This document shows, one piece after another, positions 24,241-31,770 of a DNA stretch of 39,234 nucleotides. A program made the position numbers and the translations under genes. The number at the start of each line of letters is the position of its first letter. The first letter of the stretch is position 1. The DNA is taken from assembly GCA_902492105.1 (NCBI GenBank), contig CABUKD010000018.1:1-39234 (forward strand), in the 5' to 3' direction. The DNA comes from an uncultured Clostridium sp. Lineage in GTDB: Bacteria; Bacillota; Clostridia; TANB77; CAG-508. The notes beneath the pieces are model-generated. The model saw only the letters and a list, made by a program, of their open reading frames with translations. It was not told the origin of the DNA and made no database searches.

Positions 24241-25038
24241 ATGCCAGAATTAAATGTTTTAAATCAAAAGATTACTTATATAAAAATTGATGATGAAGAT
24301 TATATATCAATTACTGATATGCTTAAATCAAAAGATGGAGATTTTTTTGTTTCAGACTGGCTAAGGAATAGAAATACCATTGAATTTTTAGGCATTTGGG
24401 AAGAAATTCATAATCCTAATTTTAATTATGGCGAATTCGCCATAATTAAAAGTCAAGCTGGTTTAAATAGTTATAAAATAAGTGTAAAAGAATGGACTGA
24501 GAAAACAAATGCAATTGGCATAATCTCAAAAGCTGGAAGATATGGTGGAACCTATGCTCATAAAGATATTGCTTTTGAATTTGGAATGTGGATTAGCCCA
24601 AAATTTAAACTATTATTGATAAAAGAATTTGAAAGATTAAAAGCAGAGGAACAAAAACAAATAGGTTGGAATGCTAAGAGAGAACTGTCAAAAATTAATT
24701 ATAGAATACATGCTGATGCAATAAAAAATAATTTAGTACCTAAAGAATTAACTAAAAATCAAATAAACTTTGTTTATGCAGAAGAAGCTGATGTATTAAA
24801 TATGGCTTTATTTGGTATGACAGCAAAAGAATGGCGTACTAAAAATTCTAATTTAGATGGAAATATAAGAGATTATGCAACAATGAATGAATTAATATGT
24901 TTAGCAAATTTAGAAAATTTAAATTCTGTTTTTATAAATGAAGGATTAAAACAATCTGAAAGACTTAAAAAATTAAACAAAATAGCTATATCACAAATGC
25001 AAGTTTTAAATGATACTGATATTAAATATTTAAAGTAA
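24241..25038 (+). CDS. KilA-N domain protein
   Basis: This 265-aa protein has the KilA-N fold in its first half: 'YISITDMLKSKDGDFFVSDW', 'RNRNTIEFLGIWEEIHNPNF', 'ISVKEWTEKTNAIGIISKAG' and 'GGTYAHKDIAFEFGMWISPKFKL'. KilA-N is a DNA-binding domain first known from phages and DNA viruses. The second half ('ELTKNQINFVYAEEADVLNM', 'FGMTAKEWRTKN') is seen in chromosomal members of the same group. AGAGGT precedes the ATG. Its codons are as AT-rich as the neighbours. A role as regulator of the divergent pair or as part of a defence module is inference. Confidence 0.88.
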   Translation: MPELNVLNQKITYIKIDDEDYISITDMLKSKDGDFFVSDWLRNRNTIEFLGIWEEIHNPNFNYGEFAIIKSQAGLNSYKISVKEWTEKTNAIGIISKAGRYGGTYAHKDIAFEFGMWISPKFKLLLIKEFERLKAEEQKQIGWNAKRELSKINYRIHADAIKNNLVPKELTKNQINFVYAEEADVLNMALFGMTAKEWRTKNSNLDGNIRDYATMNELICLANLENLNSVFINEGLKQSERLKKLNKIAISQMQVLNDTDIKYLK

Positions 25039-25310
25039 TAAATATGAAAATACTTTTACTAAAAGTGCAAGCCCATTCAATCTTAGAACGTAATTCTTTT
25101 TCTATTGCTATTTCTCTTTTAACTGTAGATATCATATCACAAAAACCTCATTTTTTTCATATTTTGAGGTTATTATTTACTTTTATTTCCAAAAAACAAA
25201 AAAATAAGTCGACTAAATCGACTTATATATTGTGAAATGATATTCACTTTTTTGTTTTCTTAAAACTCACTTGTTGTGATACTTTCAAGTGGTTCGACGA
25301 AAACGCATTA
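25039..25310. other. Intergenic region between the KilA-N gene and tRNA-Thr
   Basis: It holds a weak 7-base-pair hairpin (25144-25150 with 25165-25171) that may end the KilA-N transcript, and the tRNA terminator listed separately. Small ORFs on both strands here overlap the KilA-N 3' end and have no credible support. Confidence 0.4.
25190..25226 (-). terminator. Terminator after tRNA-Thr
   Basis: A perfect 9-base stem (25204-25212 with 25218-25226) with a 5-base loop is followed on the minus strand by a long T-rich run. Confidence 0.8.
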
Positions 25311-25386
25311 TGGAGCTTCCAGCCGGAATCGAACCGGCGACCTCAACCTTACCATGGTTGCGCTCTACCTACTGAGCTATAGAAGC
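25311..25386 (-). tRNA. tRNA-Thr (GGT anticodon)
   Basis: The 76-base gene folds into a full cloverleaf. The acceptor stem GCTTCTA pairs with TGGAAGC (one G-U). The D arm is GCTCAGTAGGTAGAGC. The anticodon stem CAACC/GGTTG encloses the loop ATGGTAA, giving GGT. The T arm contains GGTTCGATTCC. The terminal CCA is encoded. It lies between sigH and the accessory island. tRNA genes are common integration sites, but I see no repeated 3' end of this tRNA elsewhere in the window. Confidence 0.96.
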
Positions 25387-25495
25387 ATATCTATTTTTTA
25401 GTCAGACAACAGGGGTGGAATTTTGGTAACAGTACTAAATACATCCTATTTCCAATATCCACTAGGGCCATATAAGCCTGCCCCCAATTGTCCAT

Positions 25496-26155
25496 TTATT
25501 CATTAGGCATTTCTTTTATAGCCTTTTTACGAATTCTTTGAATTGCATTATCTACAGATTTTACAGGGGCTTCTAATTTTTGTGCTATTTGTGTATAACT
25601 TTCCCCTTGCATATATCTATTTAATACCTTTTTTTCAAAATCACTTAAAGTTTTATCTATCGCATTTTCTATATTTTGATAATATTCTTTTTGAGTAATG
25701 GTATCTAAAGGATCTTCTATTAAATTAGCATTTAAAATTTCTAATAAGTCTGCATTGCTTTCATTTCCATCTTCTTCATTATGATATGCACTCATGTTTA
25801 AAGATAAATAGGAATTTAGTGGCATATGCTTTTGACGGTTAGAACTTTTAATTGCTGTAATAAGTTGTCTTTCAATACACATATTTGCAAAGGTTTTAAA
25901 AGAGTTCTGCTTTTCTGGTTGGTAACTTTTAATAGCTTTAAATAAGCCAATGAGCCCTTCTTGTACAATATCTTCTCTTTCTGCTCCAATCATATAATAC
26001 TTACTTACTTTTATATTTACTAAGTTTCTATAGCGGTCCATAAGATGTTCTAGTGCATAAGTATTATTATCATTCTGAATCATTTTAATTAATTCTTCAT
26101 CTGGTACTTCTGTATAGTTTCTATTTGAAGAATAAAACACATTTGATTTGCTCAT
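25496..26155 (-). CDS. sigH: RNA polymerase sigma-H factor (SigH)
   Basis: This is a sigma-70 family factor of the SigH type, which in Firmicutes directs early stationary-phase and sporulation genes. At 219 aa it is normal. Region 2 shows 'LEHLMDRYRNLVNIKVSKYY', 'EREDIVQEGLIGLFKAIKSY' and 'FKTFANMCIERQLITAIKSS'. Region 4 shows 'LSDFEKKVLNRYMQGESYTQ' with 'IAQKLEAPVKSVDNAIQRIR'. AGGAGG lies 14 bases before the ATG, which is long. AAGG closer in overlaps the start. A perfect sigma-A promoter precedes it. The presence of SigH is consistent with sporulation capacity but does not prove it. Confidence 0.93.
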   Translation of the reverse strand: MSKSNVFYSSNRNYTEVPDEELIKMIQNDNNTYALEHLMDRYRNLVNIKVSKYYMIGAEREDIVQEGLIGLFKAIKSYQPEKQNSFKTFANMCIERQLITAIKSSNRQKHMPLNSYLSLNMSAYHNEEDGNESNADLLEILNANLIEDPLDTITQKEYYQNIENAIDKTLSDFEKKVLNRYMQGESYTQIAQKLEAPVKSVDNAIQRIRKKAIKEMPNE

Positions 26156-26197
26156 ACCTTAAAAAGCTACCTCCTATGATGTAAAACCTATGCTTGT

Positions 26198-26226
26198 ATT
26201 ATATCCACTTCGCATTTTTCTGTCAA
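26198..26226 (-). promoter_or_regulatory. Consensus promoter of sigH
   Basis: On the minus strand: -35 TTGACA (26221-26226), a 17-base spacer and a -10 TATAAT (26198-26203), exact to consensus in both hexamers. Confidence 0.92.
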
Positions 26227-26244
26227 TAGGAAATGAAGAAAAAG

Positions 26245-26273
26245 TTGATAATTTCTTTAAAATATGATATTAT
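26245..26273 (+). promoter_or_regulatory. Probable rqcH promoter
   Basis: A -35 TTGATA (26245-26250), a 17-base spacer and a -10 TATTAT (26268-26273). The leader to the likely start is roughly 110 bases. Confidence 0.6.
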
Positions 26274-26389
26274 TTTTTTATTGCTTATAAGGTAAATAGA
26301 AAATTTTTTCTATATAAAATAAAACATGGGTTTATAGGGTAGTCCCATAAAAACCTAAATATATAATGTAAGGATTTATTTTAAACGCT

Positions 26390-28210
26390 GTGACAGCAGA
26401 ATTAAAAAATAGTATTTTAAGTGGAAGAGTTCAAAAAATTTATGAACCAAATCCTAATGAAATTTTACTTAGTATTTATGCAAATGGATTGCAATATGCT
26501 TTATGTATAAATGTTTCTTCTAACAATTATTCTATCCATTTAACAACTTCTAAAAAAGAAAATCCTTTAGCAGCACCTAATTTTTGCATGTTACTTCGTA
26601 AATATTTAATTAATTTTAAAGTTACTAACATTACTACCTTTGGATTTGAAAGAATTGTTATGCTTGAGTTTTCTGGCAATAACGAAAGTCACGAGATAGT
26701 TCTAAGAAAATTAGTTGTAGAACTTATGGGAAAACATAGTAATATTTTGCTATTAGATGAAGAAAATAAAATAATAGATTCTTTAAGACATTTTTCTAAA
26801 GAAAATGGTTCTTATCGTAATATTATGCCAAAGTTTGACTATGAATTTCCTCTTTCTGACAAAAAAGACATTAGGAAAGCTTCTGAATTGGATATGATGC
26901 AACTCTTAGATAGTATTCAACCTACCGAAACTTCATTAGCCGATTTTTTTGTTAATCATTATACAGGCGTTAGTAAAACTTTATTGCAATCTATTATTTC
27001 TCAATGTCAAATTGATAACACACTAAATCCTCAAAATTGCAATTTGATTTTGCAAACTCTTTTGCAATTAGCAGATGCTATTAACGAACAACAAGTAAAA
27101 TGTATTTCTATTGGAGAGGACTATACACTAAGCAGTGATACTAGAAGTCAAATTAGTAATCAAACGCTTAATGAAAAATTAAATAAAATAACTAATGATG
27201 TTAATATAAAAAAAGAAGTAAATAACAATCCTTTTCCAGTAAATTTCTTTTTAGATGATTATTACACAAACAAAGAAGAAAGAGAGCAATTTGTTTCTTT
27301 TCGTAATCAAATTTTAAATTTCATTTTAGCCAAATCGAAAAAACTTTCCAAGAAATTAATGGGAATTGACGAAAAGCTAAAAGAATGTACTAATATGGAA
27401 AAATATAAATTGTATGGAGAATTGCTAACTAGTTATTTATATCAGATTTCTAATGAACATATTTCTGAAATCACTTTGGAAAATTATTATGAAGAAAATA
27501 CTCCTATCACAATTCCTCTAGATATTAGTATTTCACCAAGTGAGAATGCTAAAAAATATTTTAAAAAATATCATAAGTTAAAAAATACATATACAATTGT
27601 GCAAGGACAAAAACAAGAATTGGAACAAGAAATTGCCTATTTAGAAAGCATTATTTATGAAATCCAGTCTGCTAAGACTATTTCAGATCTAAATGCTATC
27701 TATGAAGAAATTGAAACTTCTTTTCTAAAGAAACCAAATGGCAATACTAAAAATCTTAAAAACAAAAAAATGAGTTCTGGATTAAAACATGGTAACTTTA
27801 AGCAAAAGCAATTAAATCCAAATACAAAGAAAAAACAAAATGGAAAAGGAGCTTCACCTTCTGAAATTTTGCAGTTGCAAATAGATAATTTTCAAGTATT
27901 GGTAGGAAGAAATAACAAACAAAATGATGAACTAACTTTTAAAATAGCAAAAAAAGAAGATATTTGGTTCCATGTTAAAGACCTTCATGGAAGTCATGTT
28001 GTTTTAGCAACGAATGGTAAAACTCCTTCCCAAGAAACAATTAACAAAGTAGCTTCCATTGCAGCTTATTATAGTAAAGCAGCCCAATCTTCCAATGTTC
28101 CTGTTGACTATACTTTTATAAAATATGTAAAAAAGCCAAGCAATAGTAAACCTGGTATGGTTATCTTTACAAATCAAAGAACAGTCAATGTGCAACCACT
28201 TATTCCTTAA
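26390..28210 (+). CDS. rqcH: RqcH / NFACT family protein (Rqc2 homologue), unusual start
   Basis: It binds stalled 50S-peptidyl-tRNA complexes and directs C-terminal Ala tailing in bacterial ribosome quality control. It was formerly annotated as a fibronectin-binding protein. The ORF has 606 codons. The NFACT-N region begins 'TAELKNSILSGRVQKIYEPN', central coiled coils lie around 310-450, and NFACT-R is near the end ('EDIWFHVKDLHGSHVVL', 'KYVKKPSNSKPGMVIFTNQ'). The frame opens at GTG (26390). In-frame codons upstream (GFILNA) continue the homology back to an ATG at 26366 that is immediately followed by TAA. The normal N-terminal 'M-x-x-D-G' thus appears lost. The used start may be the GTG or a rarer codon closer to AAGGA (26370-26374). 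Confidence 0.93.
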   Translation: MTAELKNSILSGRVQKIYEPNPNEILLSIYANGLQYALCINVSSNNYSIHLTTSKKENPLAAPNFCMLLRKYLINFKVTNITTFGFERIVMLEFSGNNESHEIVLRKLVVELMGKHSNILLLDEENKIIDSLRHFSKENGSYRNIMPKFDYEFPLSDKKDIRKASELDMMQLLDSIQPTETSLADFFVNHYTGVSKTLLQSIISQCQIDNTLNPQNCNLILQTLLQLADAINEQQVKCISIGEDYTLSSDTRSQISNQTLNEKLNKITNDVNIKKEVNNNPFPVNFFLDDYYTNKEEREQFVSFRNQILNFILAKSKKLSKKLMGIDEKLKECTNMEKYKLYGELLTSYLYQISNEHISEITLENYYEENTPITIPLDISISPSENAKKYFKKYHKLKNTYTIVQGQKQELEQEIAYLESIIYEIQSAKTISDLNAIYEEIETSFLKKPNGNTKNLKNKKMSSGLKHGNFKQKQLNPNTKKKQNGKGASPSEILQLQIDNFQVLVGRNNKQNDELTFKIAKKEDIWFHVKDLHGSHVVLATNGKTPSQETINKVASIAAYYSKAAQSSNVPVDYTFIKYVKKPSNSKPGMVIFTNQRTVNVQPLIP

Positions 28211-28285
28211 GATTTGTGTTCTTATTAAAAAACTATTATCAGAAAACTTTGTTCTATATTATACAAAACATGTTGTCAATATTCT

Positions 28286-28300
28286 CCGTCCCCAATGACA
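28286..28300 (-). repeat. Copy of a GGGGACGG-type dispersed motif
   Basis: Read on the minus strand this is TTGGGGACGG, shared with the copy at 36543. Here it is flanked by an inverted TTGTCA/TGACAA pair (28274-28279 and 28296-28301). Motifs of this sort occur as REP-like sequences in many Clostridia. No transposase is nearby. Confidence 0.4.
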
Positions 28301-28310
28301 ATTTAATGGC

Positions 28311-28338
28311 AAAAAAAGCCCTCTGCCTGAGCAGAGGG
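28311..28338 (-). terminator. Terminator after the 72-aa gene
   Basis: A perfect 8-base GC-rich stem (28319-28326 with 28331-28338) with a CTGA loop is followed on the minus strand by a run of T. On the plus strand TTTTG follows, so it could also end rqcH. Confidence 0.9.
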
Positions 28339-28391
28339 TTTTGTTCCCAATTATGGGAAAATTTTTGAGGTAGTTTTGCCCCTATAGAGAA

Positions 28392-28610
28392 TTACGCAAT
28401 CTTGATTCCCTGCAGGAAGATACTCTTCGCGTTCAGAAGACTTTTGAGATCCGGCCCAAGGTTGTTGCCAGTAGTTGCTGCACCATGAGTATTCAAACTC
28501 AGGTGGTAGTTGCCGTCCTCCACGGAACCTCCTTCGAGAAGGTATCCATATTTTTTCAGTCTTTTGCTAATAATTGCCTTTTCCCGATCGCTCAAAATTC
28601 TCAATGTCAT
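28392..28610 (-). CDS. Hypothetical 72-aa protein, composition outlier
   Basis: I do not recognise this protein. It begins 'MTLRILSDREKAIISKRLKK', a basic helical start, and continues with a Gly/Asn-rich middle ('NTHGAATTGNNLGPDLKSLL') and a hydrophobic end. No signal or membrane segment is evident. GGAGG lies 7 bases before the ATG, with a consensus promoter and strong terminator, so it is a complete monocistronic unit likely to be well expressed. Its base composition is clearly richer in G+C than the flanking genes, like the orphan at 4212, suggesting separate ancestry. Confidence 0.75.
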   Translation of the reverse strand: MTLRILSDREKAIISKRLKKYGYLLEGGSVEDGNYHLSLNTHGAATTGNNLGPDLKSLLNAKSIFLQGIKIA

Positions 28611-28641
28611 AACGACACCTCCAAAAAAATTTTGTACTTAT

Positions 28642-28670
28642 ATTATACCATTTTTTTATGGAAAAGTCAA
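28642..28670 (-). promoter_or_regulatory. Strong promoter of the 72-aa gene
   Basis: On the minus strand: -35 TTGACT (28665-28670), a 17-base spacer and a perfect -10 TATAAT (28642-28647) with TGG just before it (extended -10-like). Confidence 0.88.
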
Positions 28671-28741
28671 AATCTTAAATTGCATATATTCTTATGTCTT
28701 GTATATCACCAATTATAGGTGACCTTATTGCATAATAAATT

Positions 28742-29899
28742 TTACATAGCTTCTTCATATAAGCGAATGAAATCTTCTTTTGTTACTTCTCTTGGATTTC
28801 CTGGTTTACATGGGTCTTCCATAGCTTTGTCTGCAAGCATAGGAATATCTTCTTCTTTTCCTCCAACATCACGAACAGTTTGGGTAATTCCTACTTTTTC
28901 TGATAAGTCTTTTATTTTTTCACAGAATGTTTTAATTACCTCTTCTTTCGTAAATTTGGTAGCATCTGTATGGAAAGCTTGTGTTAAAATTTCTCTATAT
29001 TGTTCATAGCTTACTTCTCCATTAAATTTCATAACAGTTGGAAGTAAAATAGCATTTGCTAAACCATGTGGTGTGTCATATACAGCACCTAATTGATGTG
29101 CCATAGAATGAACAATTCCAAGTCCAACATTAGAAAAAGCCATTCCTGCAATATATTGTCCAAGTCCCATATTATTAATAGCTTCTTGGTCTTTTTCATT
29201 TACTGCTTTTTCCAAATTATCATAAATTAATTGGATAGCTTTCATTGAAAACATTTGTGACATAGTATTCCTATTTTTTGTAATATATCCTTCTATAGCA
29301 TGTGTTAACGCATCCATACCAGTAGAAGATGCAATAGATTTTGGCATAGAAGCCATAAGTTCTGTATCTACAATAGCCATAATTGGAATATCATGTTCAT
29401 CTACGCAAACCATTTTAATTTCTCTTGCTGGGTCTGTAATAACATAATTAATGGTAACTTCTGCTGCAGTTCCTGCTGTAGTTGGAAGTGCTATAATAGG
29501 AAGTCCTTTGTTTTTGGTATTAGAAGCTCCATTTAAAGATACAATATCTGCTTTATCTGGGTTTTTCATAACAATAGAAATTGCTTTCGCAGTATCTATG
29601 CTAGAGCCTCCTCCTACTGCAACAATTAAATCTGCTCCTATTTCTTTACACATAGCAAGCCCTGCATTTACATTTTCAATTGGAGGATTTGGTAAAACTT
29701 CATGGAATACTCCATATTCAATTTTGGCTTCATCTAAAAGGTCTGTTACTTTTTTACTAACTCCTACTTCATATAAAGATTTGTCTGTAACCACTAAAAC
29801 CTTTTTAAATCCTCTTTTTTTGATTTCTTCTGGTAATACACTTCTTGCATTTTCTCCAAAGTAAGAAGTTTCATTTAATACAAATTTTGTAATTGGCAT
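28742..29899 (-). CDS. Iron-containing alcohol dehydrogenase (FucO-like)
   Basis: This group III iron-dependent, NAD(P)H-linked dehydrogenase of 385 aa interconverts aldehydes and alcohols. The cofactor motif 'GGGSS' is at 96-100. Metal ligands are Asp196, His200 ('MDALTHAIEGY'), His264 ('GIVHSMAHQLGA') and His278 ('DTPHGLANA'). It most resembles lactaldehyde reductase (fucO) and 1,3-propanediol dehydrogenases. The exact substrate cannot be read from sequence. AGGAGG precedes the ATG. An aldehyde dehydrogenase lies upstream on the same strand across a 338-base spacer with a large inverted repeat, so a shared aldehyde is likely. Confidence 0.95.
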   Translation of the reverse strand: MPITKFVLNETSYFGENARSVLPEEIKKRGFKKVLVVTDKSLYEVGVSKKVTDLLDEAKIEYGVFHEVLPNPPIENVNAGLAMCKEIGADLIVAVGGGSSIDTAKAISIVMKNPDKADIVSLNGASNTKNKGLPIIALPTTAGTAAEVTINYVITDPAREIKMVCVDEHDIPIMAIVDTELMASMPKSIASSTGMDALTHAIEGYITKNRNTMSQMFSMKAIQLIYDNLEKAVNEKDQEAINNMGLGQYIAGMAFSNVGLGIVHSMAHQLGAVYDTPHGLANAILLPTVMKFNGEVSYEQYREILTQAFHTDATKFTKEEVIKTFCEKIKDLSEKVGITQTVRDVGGKEEDIPMLADKAMEDPCKPGNPREVTKEDFIRLYEEAM

Positions 29900-29984
29900 T
29901 TTCTTTTCCTCCTAAATATTAAAATTTATTACTAACTGTAGAATAATATTATGCTACAGTTAGATATAATAAAATTTAATCAAA

Positions 29985-30129
29985 AATGGTGGGATAATAT
30001 TAGTTTTTCTGCTCGCCCCAACTACATAAGAAACTGTATATGAAATTTTATAAATAAAATTTCATAACATTTTCTAACTTGTCGGTCCCCACCTTAACTC
30101 GCTTGAAAAACTAATATTATCCCACCATT
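29985..30129. repeat. 145-bp element with perfect 25-bp inverted repeats
   Basis: Arms 29985-30009 and 30105-30129 are exact reverse complements over 25 bases. The 95-base interior has a perfect 10-base-pair inner hairpin (30042-30051 with 30054-30063) and two C-rich patches, at 30011-30023 and 30081-30092. No flanking target duplication is clear and no ORF is present. It could be a miniature inverted-repeat element or a structured RNA between the aldehyde and alcohol dehydrogenase genes. The rest of 29900-30237 holds nothing else I can name. Confidence 0.75.
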
Positions 30130-30237
30130 CAATATATTATTATAATGTATTTTATATTATTCTTTCAAGTATATACTTTAATCTTTTTATAATTTTTCTA
30201 TAATATTTTATTTTTAAATAAATTTATATTAAGCAAA

Positions 30238-31671
30238 TTATAGAATATTTTTCAAAACTACAGTCTTAATACGTGACATTTCTTGCAAAGTAGTAAGAAC
30301 ACCCTCATTACCAATACCACTATGTTTCCATCCACCAAATGGCATTTCAAATGAACGATAGAAACTTGCACCATTTACAATTGCACCACCGCATTCTAGT
30401 CTATTTGCAATTTGAATTCCTTTTGAATAATCCTTGGTAATGACACAACCACAAAGACCATAAGAAGATTGATTAGCAATTTCAATTGCTTCTTCTACAT
30501 TATCAAATCCAAGTACTGGAATAACTGGTCCAAATACTTCCATATCTTTCATAATATCCATGTCTTTGGTTACATTATCTAGAATAGTTGGCTCATAGTA
30601 AGCATCTTCTCTTTTACCACCACAAACTAGAGTTGCTCCTTGGCTAATGGTTTGGTTTACTTGATCTTCTATACGTTTTGCAGCATTAATATTAATCATA
30701 GGTCCCATATCAGTATCCATTTTAGAAGGATCACCTATTTTTAAGCTTGCAATTAATTCTTTTACTCTTTCAATAAATTCTGCTTTTCTAGAATTATGAA
30801 TTAAAAATCTTTTACTTGCACAACATACTTGTCCACCATTATAAAGTCTTCCCCATTTTACCTCTGGAATTGCTAAATCCATATCTCCATCTTCTAAGAA
30901 AATGAATGCATCATTTCCACCTAATTCTAGAGTTACATGGGTTAAGTTTTTAGAAGCAGTTCCCATGGTTTGAATTCCTGCTCCTGTGCCTCCAGTTAAA
31001 GATACTAAATGTACTCCTGGATGTCCTGCTAAGGCTTGACCTACTGTTGGTCCATCTCCTGTTAAGATTTGGATACAACCAGCTGGTACACCTGCTTCTA
31101 TCATTAATTTTACATATTCTATTAATGTTAATGGATTATAATTAGATGGCTTTACAATAATACTATTTCCCATCATTAATGCAGGTGGTACTTTTTGGCA
31201 GAATAAGTCACTTGGAAAGTTAAATGGAATAATAGCAACTACTACACCAAGAGGCTCTCTTTGTACAATTTGCATTGTTTTTTCTTGTCCTGCTTCACTT
31301 CCTGCAGGAATACTTTCTGTATATAAATGTTTTGCTCTTTCTACAAAGCCACGTACACCAATTTTCACATTAGAAACTTCTGCATATGCTTCTTTAATTG
31401 GTTTTCCTGTTTCTTCTGATAAAAGTTTTGCTAAGCGGTCTTTATTTTTTTCTACTAACTCTACAAATTTATATAATTTTTCAGCTCTATCATAAATAGA
31501 AACTTTTGCCCATTTCTTTTGTTCTATTTCAGCTACTTTAACTGCTTCATCTACGTCTTCCATACTTGCATTTGGAACTGTAGCTATTAATTCACTAGTT
31601 GCTGGATTTACTACTTCTATTTTTTCTCTATTAGAATCATCTTTCCATTCATATCCTATTAAAACTTTCAT
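30238..31671 (-). CDS. NAD(P)-dependent aldehyde dehydrogenase
   Basis: This is an aldehyde dehydrogenase superfamily enzyme that oxidises an aldehyde to its acid. I start it at 31671 ('MKVLIGYEWK', 477 aa) with GGAGG 7 bases upstream. The longer ORF to 31716 has no site. Conserved parts are 'VVAIIPFNFPSDLF', 'VSLTGGTGAG', Glu249 in 'TLELGGND', catalytic Cys283 in 'NGGQVCCASKRF', 'MEVFGPVIPVLGFD' and 'EMPFGGWKHSGIGNEG'. The closest types are lactaldehyde and succinate-semialdehyde dehydrogenases. Substrate is uncertain. It is downstream of the FIST gene (99-base gap with a stem-loop) and upstream of the iron alcohol dehydrogenase. Confidence 0.95.
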   Translation of the reverse strand: MKVLIGYEWKDDSNREKIEVVNPATSELIATVPNASMEDVDEAVKVAEIEQKKWAKVSIYDRAEKLYKFVELVEKNKDRLAKLLSEETGKPIKEAYAEVSNVKIGVRGFVERAKHLYTESIPAGSEAGQEKTMQIVQREPLGVVVAIIPFNFPSDLFCQKVPPALMMGNSIIVKPSNYNPLTLIEYVKLMIEAGVPAGCIQILTGDGPTVGQALAGHPGVHLVSLTGGTGAGIQTMGTASKNLTHVTLELGGNDAFIFLEDGDMDLAIPEVKWGRLYNGGQVCCASKRFLIHNSRKAEFIERVKELIASLKIGDPSKMDTDMGPMININAAKRIEDQVNQTISQGATLVCGGKREDAYYEPTILDNVTKDMDIMKDMEVFGPVIPVLGFDNVEEAIEIANQSSYGLCGCVITKDYSKGIQIANRLECGGAIVNGASFYRSFEMPFGGWKHSGIGNEGVLTTLQEMSRIKTVVLKNIL

Positions 31672-31715
31672 ACCTTTTCCTCCTATTTCATTATTTTTTC
31701 TGGACATTTCTGTCA

Positions 31716-31763
31716 AGCCTGTTTCCAGACTTTTGCAAATTGTTTCGAGTCTGTTTTCAGGCT
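31716..31763 (-). promoter_or_regulatory. Two-tier stem-loop between the FIST and aldehyde dehydrogenase genes
   Basis: Two perfect 6-base-pair stems (31716-31721 with 31758-31763, and 31726-31731 with 31748-31753) flank a symmetric 4x4 internal loop and close a 16-base apical loop. It lies 8 bases from the FIST stop. No long T run follows, so it may be an mRNA-processing or regulatory structure rather than a strong terminator. Confidence 0.5.
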
Positions 31764-31770
31764 CGACTCT

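Noticed and set aside
25022..25135. 37-aa minus-strand ORF beginning MISTVKREIA
   Set aside because: It looks superficially protein-like and has GAGG about 10 bases upstream, but it overlaps the KilA-N 3' end antisense and has no other support. It could be a remnant, but it is too weak to annotate.
25311..25386. Prophage or integrative element inserted at tRNA-Thr
   Set aside because: No integrase and no duplicated tRNA 3' end were seen in the window, even though an accessory island lies next to it.
28392..28610. Plus-strand ORFs at 28485-28722 opposite the 72-aa gene
   Set aside because: The minus-strand frame has a promoter, ribosome binding site and terminator in register. The plus-strand frames have none.
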